A DNA stretch of 64,000 nt from the NCBI RefSeq assembly GCF_019443505.1, contig NZ_CP080377.1:2542001-2606000 (forward strand). Reading direction: 5' to 3'. Source of the DNA: Janthinobacterium sp. PAMC25594 (GTDB lineage: Bacteria; Pseudomonadota; Gammaproteobacteria; Burkholderiales; Burkholderiaceae_D). Positions 53,742-62,329 of this stretch are shown piece after piece. The position numbers were made by a program, and so were the translations under genes. Every line of letters begins with the position of its first letter. Within the stretch, counting starts at the first letter, position 1. Under the pieces are notes generated by a model. It saw nothing but the letters and a program-made list of their open reading frames with translations, did not search any database and was not told the origin of the DNA.

Positions 53742-53775
53742 AAAAAAATGGCGGAGCCAGCTGCGCTCCGCCATT
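53742..53775 (-). terminator. Terminator after TonB-dependent receptor gene
   Basis: AATGGCGGAG-(9 bp)-CTCCGCCATT; on the reverse strand a seven-T tract follows. It sits between the receptor and chitinase genes and should set the ratio of their transcripts. Confidence 0.85.
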
Positions 53776-53825
53776 GTCATGCCATCCCGGGTGTCCGCCG
53801 GGAGGCATTAACCAAGTAAAACGTC

Positions 53826-56501
53826 TTACATCTTGCCGCGCAGGCCAAAGAATACCTGGCGGCCGTTCTTGTAGAACGCGCGCGGCTGGTCTTTGGTCGA
53901 CGCATACGACTTCAACAGCGGATCGTTCAAGTCCTTGCCTTCCAGCGACAGGGTCAGGAACTCGTTGATGTTGTAGTTGATGGAAGCCGAAACGGTGCCG
54001 ACATCATCCTGGTAAATGGCGCTCTTGCGATCCAGGCCATTCAGGAAGGCGGAACGGAAGCTGTAGTTCAGGCGCGCACTCCATTTGGCGTTTTCAAAGA
54101 AGCCCGACAGGTTGTACGAGTTCTTCGACGTGCCGACCATATCGCAGTTGCCTTCATCGGCGCAAGCCGATTTTGGCGCCGCTTGCGTTTCCTTGCCGTC
54201 AGCATAGGTGTAGTTGGCGCTGAAGCCGAAACCATTGCTCAGGTCCTGGGTGTACTGCAGTTCCACGCCACGCACGCGCGCCTTGGTATTGATGGCGGCG
54301 CTCATGTTGTAGTCGGTTACGCGACCGAGAGTTGCGTTGTAGAACTTCGTCACCGACGAACCGTAGGTGACATACGAACCCAGTTTCATCTGATACAGGT
54401 TCACCGCGATCAGCGACTTCGGCATGAAGTACCATTCCACGCCCGCATCGACGTTGTTCGACATGATCGGCTTCAGGTTCGGATTGCCGCCGGAACCGGA
54501 CATCGTCAAGTCGTTCAGGCTCAAGGCACCCAGGGCACCAAAGTCAGGACGCGCCATGGTGCGGCTGGCCGCGCCGCGCAGCACGACATTCTTCGCCAGG
54601 TCCGTGCGCAAGTTCACGCTCGGCAGGAAGTTGTTGTAGGTATTCGAGCTGAGGGTCGGTTTCCACACGTCGTTCGGCGATGCATTCGCCACATCGATCT
54701 GGGTCTTGACATAACGCACGCCGAAGTTACCTTGCACGTCGGCAAAGTTCAGGTCACCCATGACGTAGGCGGCATTGGCCTTTTCCGTCATCTGGAATTC
54801 GCTCTGGTAAGCATGCTTGCTGAACGTCGCGTACTTGTCGCCCCACTCCTTCATCGAGGAACCGCTGAAGGTCCAGGGGTTCTGCAGCACGTTAGGCAAG
54901 GGACTGGTCGGATAGCTCGTCAAGCCTTTCGGCACATTTTCCAGCAGGCCGGCGGCCTCCGGATAGGCGCCTGCGAGCCAGGTCAGGGAACGGTCATGCT
55001 TGGCGGTGCGCAGGCCAAAACGGATGGTCGGCACGGCATCCCATACGGTGCTGTAGGCACCGTCGACCTGGCCATAGTTTTCCTTGTCGCGCGTGGTGAC
55101 ATCCGTTGCCCAACCGGAGAAGAACGGGGCACCGGTGCGCGGATTCAACGTCGCGGCATTGTCGATGACGACATTGGCCGGCGCATCGATGCCATGCGTG
55201 GTCAGACTGCTGCCCGAATAGGCCAACCAGCCTTCATACGCGTAGTCGCGGGCATGGCCCGTACCGCGCGTGGTACCAACCTGGCCAGTAAACTTCAGAT
55301 TGGCGTTGGCGCGGTACTTGAAGTTAAAGTCGACAAATTTCGAATCGCTGTAAGAGCCTGGACGGGCAATGATGTCTTGCACCGAAGCGCCCATGGCCGA
55401 GCAATCGGCGACCGGGCACTTCGACGGGAAGGCGATCGACGTAATCGTGTTGCCCTTGAGCGTGTACGACGACGGGATGGCGCCGCCCACATTGCTCCAG
55501 TTATTCGTCAGGACTTGATACGGCGCCAGCATGAAGTTGGTATTGACGTTGTCCGCATCGAGGCGGGTATAGAAACCGTTGACGTTGAAGCTCAGGTCGT
55601 TCGACACCTTGTATTCGATGTCCAGCGAGCCGCCCTTGCGCTCGCGCTTTTGCTCGAACAGCGAGGAACCCGTCAGAAGGGACAGGTACTTGCCCTCGAT
55701 GCCAGGATTGGCGGCAATCCAGGCTTTCGCATTCGAGTTGTCGAGTTTTTCCCACCACAGGAATTCCTGGCCCTGACGACGCAAGGTGCGTTTCTCATCA
55801 AACACCTGCAGCAAGATGCCCAGGTCGTTGGCTTCGTTTTTCCAGTTGATCAAGCCGCTGACTTGCACGTCGGTTTTCTTGGACGATTCCGTGTAAGCGC
55901 CTTCGATCGAACCCATCAGTGTCAAATTCTTCTTGAAACTCAAGGGCTTGCGGGTTTCGATATTGACATTGCCGGCGGCGCCGCCTTCGATCAGGTCGGC
56001 TTGCGAGCTCTTGTGCACAGTCACGCGACCGATCAGCTCGGACGGGAACATGGAGTAGCTGACGCTGCGGCCACCGCCCGTGATATTCGAGATATACCAG
56101 TCGCCGCTCGACACGGTGTGACCGTTGAGGGTGGTCAAGGTCAGATTCGATGGCGTGCCTTTCAGGCTGACGCGGTCATTGTCGCCAAAGCCACCTTCGG
56201 AACCGCCCGCCGTGGCGACGGACACGCCAGGGATACGCTGCAGCGAATCGGCAACGCTCTTGTCCGGCATCTTGCCCACGTCTTCAGCCGTGATGACTTC
56301 GACCAGGGAGTCGGAATTACGCTTTTGATTGAGCGACTGGGCCATTGCGGCGCGCACGCCGGTTACCACCACAACACTTGAATCCGGCTGTACTGCTTCC
56401 TGCGCCTGGGCGGCAAAACTCGCACCCAGTACCATCAACCCCACGGCTGCCGCGATAGGCGTCAGTCGCGTTACACCGCTAGCTGTCAAATTGCGTTTCA
56501 T
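53826..56501 (-). CDS. TonB-dependent receptor for chito-oligosaccharides (inferred)
   Basis: An 891-residue outer-membrane receptor. It has a signal peptide (cleavage near A-Q-A-Q, residue 34), a TonB-box-like V-V-V-V-T-G-V near 43-49, a plug domain (about 60-180; A-D-S-L-Q-R-I-P-G-V) and a large beta-barrel ending in F-F-G-L-R-G-K-M. It resembles the large Caulobacter/Xanthomonas-type TBDRs for carbohydrates. Neighbouring chitinase, NagX and GntR, and the shared operator, point to chito-oligosaccharide uptake. GGGGGAG precedes the ATG. The promoter region has the ACCAG direct-repeat site at 56651-56669. Confidence 0.9.
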   Translation of the reverse strand: MKRNLTASGVTRLTPIAAAVGLMVLGASFAAQAQEAVQPDSSVVVVTGVRAAMAQSLNQKRNSDSLVEVITAEDVGKMPDKSVADSLQRIPGVSVATAGGSEGGFGDNDRVSLKGTPSNLTLTTLNGHTVSSGDWYISNITGGGRSVSYSMFPSELIGRVTVHKSSQADLIEGGAAGNVNIETRKPLSFKKNLTLMGSIEGAYTESSKKTDVQVSGLINWKNEANDLGILLQVFDEKRTLRRQGQEFLWWEKLDNSNAKAWIAANPGIEGKYLSLLTGSSLFEQKRERKGGSLDIEYKVSNDLSFNVNGFYTRLDADNVNTNFMLAPYQVLTNNWSNVGGAIPSSYTLKGNTITSIAFPSKCPVADCSAMGASVQDIIARPGSYSDSKFVDFNFKYRANANLKFTGQVGTTRGTGHARDYAYEGWLAYSGSSLTTHGIDAPANVVIDNAATLNPRTGAPFFSGWATDVTTRDKENYGQVDGAYSTVWDAVPTIRFGLRTAKHDRSLTWLAGAYPEAAGLLENVPKGLTSYPTSPLPNVLQNPWTFSGSSMKEWGDKYATFSKHAYQSEFQMTEKANAAYVMGDLNFADVQGNFGVRYVKTQIDVANASPNDVWKPTLSSNTYNNFLPSVNLRTDLAKNVVLRGAASRTMARPDFGALGALSLNDLTMSGSGGNPNLKPIMSNNVDAGVEWYFMPKSLIAVNLYQMKLGSYVTYGSSVTKFYNATLGRVTDYNMSAAINTKARVRGVELQYTQDLSNGFGFSANYTYADGKETQAAPKSACADEGNCDMVGTSKNSYNLSGFFENAKWSARLNYSFRSAFLNGLDRKSAIYQDDVGTVSASINYNINEFLTLSLEGKDLNDPLLKSYASTKDQPRAFYKNGRQVFFGLRGKM

Positions 56502-56650
56502 GTACTCCCCCTTGATTTAGGCTCCAGGATTGGAACCTTTTCATTTTTAACGTAGGTCTTCTTTCCAGCCCGCCCACTCTCGCCGGCATGCTGCAGACCC
56601 TTCGGTACAACCACTTACAAAACCAATTCAACGCCAATATACTACTATCC

Positions 56651-56669
56651 AATACCAGAACACTACCAG
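56651..56669. promoter_or_regulatory. Candidate GntR operator at receptor promoter
   Basis: AATACCAG...TACCAG: two TACCAG half-sites exactly 11 bp apart, 150 bp before the receptor start. Matches the nagK-promoter site position by position. Confidence 0.55.
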
Positions 56670-56796
56670 TTGCAACTTTTTTTTTATAACGTTGTTTGAA
56701 TCACACAGACCACTTCAGCTGAATCAATCCGTAGCCCGTATGAGCGGGGTAAATACCAGCGAGGCCAGGCATAAATTGCCGGCCTGATAATTCAAA

Positions 56797-56825
56797 TTGG
56801 TTTTATAACGGTCTTTTTTGGTATT
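56797..56825. promoter_or_regulatory. Candidate GntR operator at second gntR promoter
   Basis: Three GGT half-sites (56799, 56810 and 56820) with 11- and 10-bp spacing; on the reverse strand these read AATACCA, GACCG and AACCAA. Located 65 bp before the gntR start, consistent with autoregulation. Confidence 0.45.
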
Positions 56826-56889
56826 ATCCAGCGACACAAAACAGATACAGAGCGCGTCTGCAACGCGCCGTAACGGAGACCTTCAGCGT

Positions 56890-57630
56890 ATGACAACCCT
56901 GGCTCACATCATGCAAGGCCTGGGGCAGACGAGTAGCCTGCCCCTGTACCAGCAACTGCAGCGCGCACTGCGCGAAGCGATCGACAAGCGCATCCTTGGC
57001 CCCGAGGAAGCCCTGCCGGCAGAGCGCCAGCTGGCCAGCGACCTGTCCGTCTCGCGCATCACCGTGCGCAAGGCCATCGATGGCCTCGTCAACGAGGGCT
57101 TGCTGGTGCGGCGCCCAGGCTCGGGCAATTTCATCAATACGCGCATCGAGAAGAATTTCGCCAAGCTGACCTCGTTTTCCGAGGACATGCGCGCGCGCGG
57201 GCGCACGCCCCGCAGCGTGTGGCTCAAGCGCGCGGAGGGCACCGTCACGCCGGAAGAGGCCTTGCGCCTGCGGCTGTCGCCGGGCGCGCCCGTGTACCGC
57301 TTTCACCGCATCCGCTATGCGGACGAGATACCGATGTGCCTGGAGTACGCGACCATCGTCGCCAGTTGCCTGCCGGCGCTCGACGCCGTCGACGTGTCCA
57401 TGTATGACGCGCTGGAACTGGCGGGCAACCGGCCCGTGCGCGCCTTGCAGCGCCTCAGCGCCTTGTTGTTGACGGGGGAACAGGCCAGCCTGCTGCAGGC
57501 GGAGGAAGGCGACGCCGGTTTGTCGGTGGAAAGACTGGGCTTTTTGCGCGATGGCCGCGCCGTGGAATTTTGCCGCTCCTACTTCCGCGGCGATATGTAT
57601 GACTTCGTGGCCGAATTAAGTACCAATTAA
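56890..57630 (+). CDS. Second GntR-family regulator with UTRA domain
   Basis: A 246-residue HutC-type regulator, paralogous to the 39013-39753 protein. The HTH has L-P-A-E-R-Q-L-A-S-D-L-S-V-S-R-I-T-V-R-K-A-I-D near residues 46-68 and R-R-P-G-S-G-N-F; the UTRA domain spans 95-240. It is divergent from the receptor, with candidate operators in the spacer and after its own stop. The ATG at 56890 has GGAG 11 bases upstream. Likely controls the receptor-chitinase-NagX unit and itself. Confidence 0.87.
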   Translation: MTTLAHIMQGLGQTSSLPLYQQLQRALREAIDKRILGPEEALPAERQLASDLSVSRITVRKAIDGLVNEGLLVRRPGSGNFINTRIEKNFAKLTSFSEDMRARGRTPRSVWLKRAEGTVTPEEALRLRLSPGAPVYRFHRIRYADEIPMCLEYATIVASCLPALDAVDVSMYDALELAGNRPVRALQRLSALLLTGEQASLLQAEEGDAGLSVERLGFLRDGRAVEFCRSYFRGDMYDFVAELSTN

Positions 57631-57668
57631 TACCAGCCGCCCGAATTAATCAATACCAGATAACACCA
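57621..57668. promoter_or_regulatory. Two further ACCA direct-repeat pairs
   Basis: TACCA at 57621 and 57631, then TACCA at 57654 and ACACCA at 57664: two pairs with 10-bp period spanning the gntR stop codon. They fit the same half-site. No forward gene follows, so their role may be looping or antisense control. Confidence 0.35.
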
Positions 57669-57677
57669 CTTATTGCA

Positions 57678-57716
57678 GTGCAATATATATGCCGGCACCG
57701 CGCCGATATATTGCAC
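57678..57716. terminator. Inverted repeat between convergent genes
   Basis: GTGCAATATAT (57678-57688) and ATATATTGCAC (57706-57716) are perfect 11-bp arms around a GC-rich 17-bp loop that can also pair. It lies between the second gntR and the Lnt-like gene, both pointing at it. There is no T-tract, so it may be a protective 3' hairpin more than a classical terminator. Confidence 0.4.
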
Positions 57717-57823
57717 CGGCATGGTGAATTAATCGGCGGCGATTAGGGGGCCTGCGTACGGAGAATATAAAAGGGGCCGTGCAATGCGGTTTTGCGCATT
57801 GCAGCAAAACCTGACATTTTCCC

Positions 57824-59287
57824 TCAGGCAGAAGGCGCGGCGCGGTGCCCCACGCACAGCAGGATCACGCCCAGCGCCACGCACAGCCAGCCGAACAGCG
57901 GCCCCAGCCAGCCGGCCCAGGTTGCCACAGGCAGCGCCGCCGGCAGTGGCGCCAGCAAGGTGCTGCCCGGCATGGCGCTGCTGGCCCGTTCCGCCAGCAC
58001 CCGTCCATACGCATCGCTGACCGTCAACATACCCTCGCGCGCCGCGCGCAGCACGGCATAACCGTTTTCCACGCCGCGCACGACGGTCATGCGCGCGCCC
58101 ATCCAGGCATCGAGCTGGAAATCCCAGGCCGGCACCAGCATCGCCTGCGCCCCGGCCGCGCCATACTCCTGACCCAGCGGCGCGAAATGCATGTCCTTGC
58201 AGATGGCCAGGCCCATGGCCTGCCCCGCCACGGGCTGCACGGCATACGCACTGCCAGCAAGAAACTCGCGCTCGGGCGGCGCCAGATGATGCTTCTGATA
58301 ACTGACGGGCGCGGCGCCATCGGGAGAAAACAGCCAGGCCAGGTTGCGCCGGCTGGCAGCGTCCTGCACGCCAATGCCCAACGTAATCCATGCGCCCGTG
58401 CCGCGCGCCAGCGCCTGGAAACGCTGCCGCACGGCATCCGCCTGCGCGGGCGCCAGCACGGCTATCTTTTCCGGCAACAGCACCAGCCGGGCGCCCTGCC
58501 CGGCCAGCCGCGCCACGTGGCGCGCGTACTGGTCCCAGATGGCTTGCGCGCGCGCCGGCGGCGTGGCCGGGCCGATGAAGTCATCGATGGCCACCAACCC
58601 CGCCAGCGGCCCGCCTGCTGCCGGCGCATCGTGCACACGCCAGGCGCCAGCGGCGAACGCTACCGCCAGCAGCAACACGGCGGCACCCGCCGCCGGCGCA
58701 TACGCGCGGCCGCCCGCCAGCAGCAAGGCCAGCGCCGAGGGCAGCAGGCACAGCAAAAACAGCAGGCCAGGCACGCCCGCCAGCGCTGCCACCTGCAGCA
58801 CGGCAAGGTTATCGGTTTGCGAATACGCAAGGCTGCCCCAGTTACCATCGAGCAAGAAGGCAGCCATCAGGGTATCGATGGCCACCCACAGCACGGGATA
58901 CGCCAGCACCATCCAGCCGGAGCGGTAACGCAGCACGAGGCGCCGCGTGGCCAGCACCACCAGCAGCCACAGCAAGGCCTTGACGACGATCACGGCCAGC
59001 ACGGCCGGCAAGGGCATCAGCAAGCGAAAATAGCTGAAGTTCGATGACAAGCCCAACAAGGCAGCCAGGAAGGTCATCCAGGCGGCATCGCGGCGCGACG
59101 AGCGCAGGGCCAGCCACAGCACGGGCAGCGGCGCGCACCAGGCCAGCGGGCCCAGCGGCTGCGGCCCCAGCACCCAGTACAGCGGCAAGCCCGCCGCCAG
59201 CGCGGCGGCGATTTGCGACAGGCGCCGGCGCAGCGCGGTACCGCCGGCAAACAGGATGGGCGCAGACAAGGTATGGAGCATCTTCAT
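57824..59287 (-). CDS. Apolipoprotein N-acyltransferase-like membrane nitrilase
   Basis: A 487-residue protein with about six N-terminal membrane helices, then a carbon-nitrogen hydrolase domain (about 230-440) and a last helix near 455-480. The triad residues are E273 (L-L-P-E-K), K332 (Y-Q-K-H-H) and C363 (A-I-C-K-D), matching E. coli Lnt E267/K335/C387. Lnt attaches the third acyl chain to lipoproteins. The usual essential lnt gene sits elsewhere (with ybeX), so this may be a second, divergent copy acting on a particular substrate. It is coupled (ATGA overlap) to the AraC regulator gene. Confidence 0.8.
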   Translation of the reverse strand: MKMLHTLSAPILFAGGTALRRRLSQIAAALAAGLPLYWVLGPQPLGPLAWCAPLPVLWLALRSSRRDAAWMTFLAALLGLSSNFSYFRLLMPLPAVLAVIVVKALLWLLVVLATRRLVLRYRSGWMVLAYPVLWVAIDTLMAAFLLDGNWGSLAYSQTDNLAVLQVAALAGVPGLLFLLCLLPSALALLLAGGRAYAPAAGAAVLLLAVAFAAGAWRVHDAPAAGGPLAGLVAIDDFIGPATPPARAQAIWDQYARHVARLAGQGARLVLLPEKIAVLAPAQADAVRQRFQALARGTGAWITLGIGVQDAASRRNLAWLFSPDGAAPVSYQKHHLAPPEREFLAGSAYAVQPVAGQAMGLAICKDMHFAPLGQEYGAAGAQAMLVPAWDFQLDAWMGARMTVVRGVENGYAVLRAAREGMLTVSDAYGRVLAERASSAMPGSTLLAPLPAALPVATWAGWLGPLFGWLCVALGVILLCVGHRAAPSA

Positions 59288-60102
59288 GCTTTCAGGGGGA
59301 GCCAGATTTCCACACCGCCGATGCCGCTGGCGGGATCGAATTGCCGGTCGTAGCGTTCAAAATCGGGCGCGTCGGCCACTTCCAGCCCGGACTGGGGCAG
59401 CCATTCGTTCCACACCGTGTACCAGGTGGCGCGGATGGTGGAAATATGCCCGTGGTGGTGAAATACGGCGTAGCGGCGCGGGGCGATGCGCAGCCGCGTC
59501 CAGCCCTCGGGCACCCGGGAAAAGTCGCTCACCGGCATGGCGCACAGGTAATCGAAATTACCCGCATCGTCATTGTTGCAGCACACGCCATACAGCACCT
59601 GGCCGGGTGCCGCATGGGGCAGGAAGCGCTGCCACAAGGCGGGGATGCCGGCAGATGTTTCCGCGCGATAACGTTCGACGAGGCCCGCCAGCAGCATGAC
59701 GGGGCTCTGCTCGAAACGGGGTGGTGCCAAAGGCACGCCAGGCGCCACATCCATTTTGATGGCTTCCACCAGCGCGAGGTTGGCGACGTGGCGCTGGGCC
59801 CGCACCTTTTCCGGCGTGACGTGGAACTGTTCGCGGAAAGCCCGCGTAAAGGCTTCATGGGAGCTGTAACCGGCCTGCAGCGCGACGTCAAGGATGTCTT
59901 GCGCGCCCTGCGCCAGCGCGCGGGCCGCCTCGCTAAGCCGGCGCGCCCGCACATAGCGCATCAGGGAGTGGCCCGTGGCCAGGCCAAACGCGCGCGTCAG
60001 GTGACACGGCGAGGCGCCGCCCACGTGGGCGATGTCGCCGAGCGAGATATTGTCCGCGTAATGCGATTCGATATACCAGAGTGCCTTGGCCAGATAGTGC
60101 AT
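59284..60102 (-). CDS. AraC-family regulator with GyrI-like domain
   Basis: A 272-residue regulator. The AraC double HTH (about 5-105) has I-S-L-G-D-I-A-H-V-G-G-A-S-P-C-H-L-T-R-A-F and G-Y-S-S-H-E-A-F-T-R-A-F. A GyrI-like effector domain (about 115-270) ends I-G-G-V-E-I-W-L-P. Such proteins often sense small cationic or drug-like ligands. The ATG at 60100-60102 has GGGAAG before it; an earlier in-frame ATG at 60138 is possible. First gene of a two-gene unit with the Lnt-like protein. Confidence 0.88.
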   Translation of the reverse strand: MHYLAKALWYIESHYADNISLGDIAHVGGASPCHLTRAFGLATGHSLMRYVRARRLSEAARALAQGAQDILDVALQAGYSSHEAFTRAFREQFHVTPEKVRAQRHVANLALVEAIKMDVAPGVPLAPPRFEQSPVMLLAGLVERYRAETSAGIPALWQRFLPHAAPGQVLYGVCCNNDDAGNFDYLCAMPVSDFSRVPEGWTRLRIAPRRYAVFHHHGHISTIRATWYTVWNEWLPQSGLEVADAPDFERYDRQFDPASGIGGVEIWLPLKA

Positions 60103-60180
60103 GAGCGCTTCCCGTTGAACGAGCAGCGACTGTAGCATTTTCAGCAAGCCGTGGCTTGACCGGAATTGCGCAATACGGGC

Positions 60181-60630
60181 TTATTTTCTGGTGCGCTTTT
60201 CGTGCACCAGCTGGCCGCCGCTGATGCGTGCCAGCTCGGCCATCTCCTGGGCCAGAAAGGCCAGCAGGTCGTCGATGCTGACGATGCCGGAAAGGCCGCC
60301 CAGGCTATTGACCACGGGCAAGCGGCGGATGCCGTTGACGCGCATGCGTTCGATGATGTCGTAGACGTCTTCGTCTTCGCTGGCGGTGAGCAGTTGCGCA
60401 CTCATGATGTCGCCCACCAGCAGGCTGGCGGGGTCGAGGCCCAGGGCGATGACGGAAATGACGATGTCGCGGTCGGTGAGGATGCCGATGGGGACGCGCT
60501 CGCCGTTCGGCTGCTCGGCCACGATCAGGTCGCCCACATGATGCTGGCGCATCAGCAGCGCCGCGTCCTGCACGCTGGTGTCACGCTGGCAATGGATGGT
60601 GTGCAGGGTACAGATGTCGCCGATACGCAT
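60181..60630 (-). CDS. CBS-domain pair protein
   Basis: A 149-residue protein made of two CBS domains (about 1-65 and 72-130), with H-H-V-G-D-L-I-V and G-I-L-T-D-R-D-I-V in the first and I-R-R-L-P-V-V-N and G-I-V-S-I-D-D-L-L in the second. CBS pairs bind adenine nucleotides and regulate partner proteins. GGAG precedes the ATG. No partner domain is attached. Confidence 0.9.
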   Translation of the reverse strand: MRIGDICTLHTIHCQRDTSVQDAALLMRQHHVGDLIVAEQPNGERVPIGILTDRDIVISVIALGLDPASLLVGDIMSAQLLTASEDEDVYDIIERMRVNGIRRLPVVNSLGGLSGIVSIDDLLAFLAQEMAELARISGGQLVHEKRTRK

Positions 60631-60711
60631 GTCGCCACTCCGTTTGAGGCAGAGTGCCCACGCTACGCCAGCCCGCCGTGGCGGGTTTGCGGCAGATCAA
60701 TTGAAACGGTC

Positions 60712-61047
60712 TTACTTTTCTTCGGGGGGCGGCAGGAAGCAGGCTTCGACGATTTGCAGGTCGTTATCCTTGGCAAATTCGCGCACGAAGTGAAACGCCA
60801 TCGGCTCGATCTCGCGCAGCTTGGTGTTGACCACCACCGACTTGACGCCATTGACGACGGTCGGGCGCACGTAGGGCGAATACTGGAGGTGCGCATTGCG
60901 CCCGCCACCTTCGGGATTGAAACAGGACATCACTCCACAAAGGCGCTCGGCCCAATCGCTGGGTCGAAATTGCTTGCCATTGCTGGTGAGACCAAGGATG
61001 AAGAACTCGTCTGAGAGTTCCCCTGTTTTTTGAGATAACTCGGCCAT
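60712..61047 (-). CDS. DUF3579 family protein
   Basis: A 111-residue protein with the betaproteobacterial DUF3579 pattern: F-F-I-L-G-L-T-S-N-G-K-Q-F-R-P-S-D-W-A-E-R-L near residues 15-36 and C-G-V-M-S-C-F. Function unknown. Its C-terminal end is P-P-P-E-E-K. It is a lone gene between the CBS and CobD-like genes. Confidence 0.87.
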   Translation of the reverse strand: MAELSQKTGELSDEFFILGLTSNGKQFRPSDWAERLCGVMSCFNPEGGGRNAHLQYSPYVRPTVVNGVKSVVVNTKLREIEPMAFHFVREFAKDNDLQIVEACFLPPPEEK

Positions 61048-61188
61048 GTGGCTTGTCGGGACTGGATTGCGTGAATGGCCCCGGCGGGTAAGCCGGGCTG
61101 GTAATTCAACTACGTTTGCTGCGGTAAGCCAGTATTATATCTTATAGAAGACTTGGGTTCTACCTCGATCTGCCCTGACGCTGCAAAC

Positions 61189-61226
61189 AGGGGCCGGCAC
61201 GCGTAACGCGCCAGCCCCTATTTTAA
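61189..61226. terminator. Hairpin between CobD-like and DUF3579 genes
   Basis: AGGGGCCGGC (61189-61198) pairs with GCCAGCCCCT (61210-61219) with one mismatch. It lies past the CobD-like stop; a short T-run (ATTTTAA) follows only on the forward strand, so it is a weak terminator for the reverse gene. Confidence 0.4.
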
Positions 61227-61272
61227 CCTTGTTCCGCGCGCAAGGCGCATGGATGGCGCGTGTGCGCCCGCG

Positions 61273-62232
61273 TCAGCCGAGGAAAACGGCGCCCGACATC
61301 AGCAGCAGCAGCAGCATCCACAGCAGCAAGGCGCGCCAGACCAGGCCGACCGTGCTCTGCAAGGCGCGCGCGCCCGGCTCTTCGCCGGGCAGGATATCGC
61401 TTTCGCTGTCGCTGTCATCGACGGCCATGTCGGGGGTCACCAGCACACGGGCCGCCGTTTCCGCTGGCGTGCCCAGGCGCACGCCCATGGCGCCGCCGCC
61501 GGCCGTCAGGATGATGCCGATGGCCTCGTCCTGCCAGCGCTGGGCGAAATTGCGCCAGGCGTAGATGGCATCCTCGAAATTGCCGACCACGGCAAACGCC
61601 ACGGCCGTCAAGCGCACGGGAATCCAGTCGATCCAGTAAAAGGCGCGCGCGGCGAACTGGCCGAACGCTTCATTGCGCATGTGCTCGGGCTCGTTCCAGG
61701 CGCGCGCCAGGTATTCGGCCACGCGGTACATCACGGCGCAGGCAGGGCCCAGCGGCATCAGGAACCAGAAAAAGACGCCAAATACATTGCGATGCGTGGT
61801 GATCAGGGCTTTTTCCACGGCGATGCGGGCGATTTCACTCGTTTCCATGCCCACCGTGTCGAGCTTGGTCCAGTCGGCCAGCAAAGTACGCGCGGACGCC
61901 TCGTCGCCGGCGCTCAGGGCCAGCTGGATCGAGGTGAAGTAATGGCTGTAGTGACGAAAGCCCAGGGTCAGATAGACGATGAGGACGTTCCAGACGAAGA
62001 CCAGGGGTGTCAGTTGGTAATACCGCAAGAGCCAGTACACGCCTGCCGTCGGCACCATCAGCACGCCGATCATGAGGAACCAGCCCATGCGGCCATGGTT
62101 GGCGTGGCCGGCATTGAACCAGGTCTCCATGCGCATTGCCAGGCTCTTGATTTCGGCGTAGATCGGATTGTCCGCGCGCAAAGGTTTGAGCTGCTCGATC
62201 AGCAATGCGCAAAGTATGGAGAGAAATGTCAT
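61273..62232 (-). CDS. CobD/CbiB-family membrane protein
   Basis: A 319-residue inner-membrane protein with about five hydrophobic segments. It opens M-T-F-L-S-I-L-C-A-L-L-I-E-Q-L-K-P-L and has the family regions H-Y-S-H-Y-F near 95 and N-V-F-G-V-F-F-W near 150. CobD/CbiB proteins join aminopropanol to cobyric acid, but in betaproteobacteria this short form occurs without cobalamin genes and its job is unclear. AAGGA precedes the ATG at 62230-62232. Confidence 0.75.
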   Translation of the reverse strand: MTFLSILCALLIEQLKPLRADNPIYAEIKSLAMRMETWFNAGHANHGRMGWFLMIGVLMVPTAGVYWLLRYYQLTPLVFVWNVLIVYLTLGFRHYSHYFTSIQLALSAGDEASARTLLADWTKLDTVGMETSEIARIAVEKALITTHRNVFGVFFWFLMPLGPACAVMYRVAEYLARAWNEPEHMRNEAFGQFAARAFYWIDWIPVRLTAVAFAVVGNFEDAIYAWRNFAQRWQDEAIGIILTAGGGAMGVRLGTPAETAARVLVTPDMAVDDSDSESDILPGEEPGARALQSTVGLVWRALLLWMLLLLLMSGAVFLG

Positions 62233-62329
62233 CAAACGTCCTTTTTGTCTTTTTCAGCAATACCGCAATGCCCGCTACGATAGCGCAGTGCCGTGCTGGA
62301 ATCAAACTTATTACGTGCGCGGCACCATT

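Larger units (their letters stand above)
56502..56889. promoter_or_regulatory. Divergent control region, receptor and second gntR
   Basis: A gene-free 388-bp region, AT-rich in the middle. It holds two ACC-type direct-repeat sites (56651-56669 and 56797-56825), poly-T/A tracts near 56680, and the promoters of both genes. No small gene was recognised. Confidence 0.6.

Noticed and set aside
54183..56381. 732-codon forward frame opposite the TonB-dependent receptor
   Set aside because: High-GC antisense frame rich in Ala/Arg/His with no motif; the receptor on the reverse strand is unambiguous.
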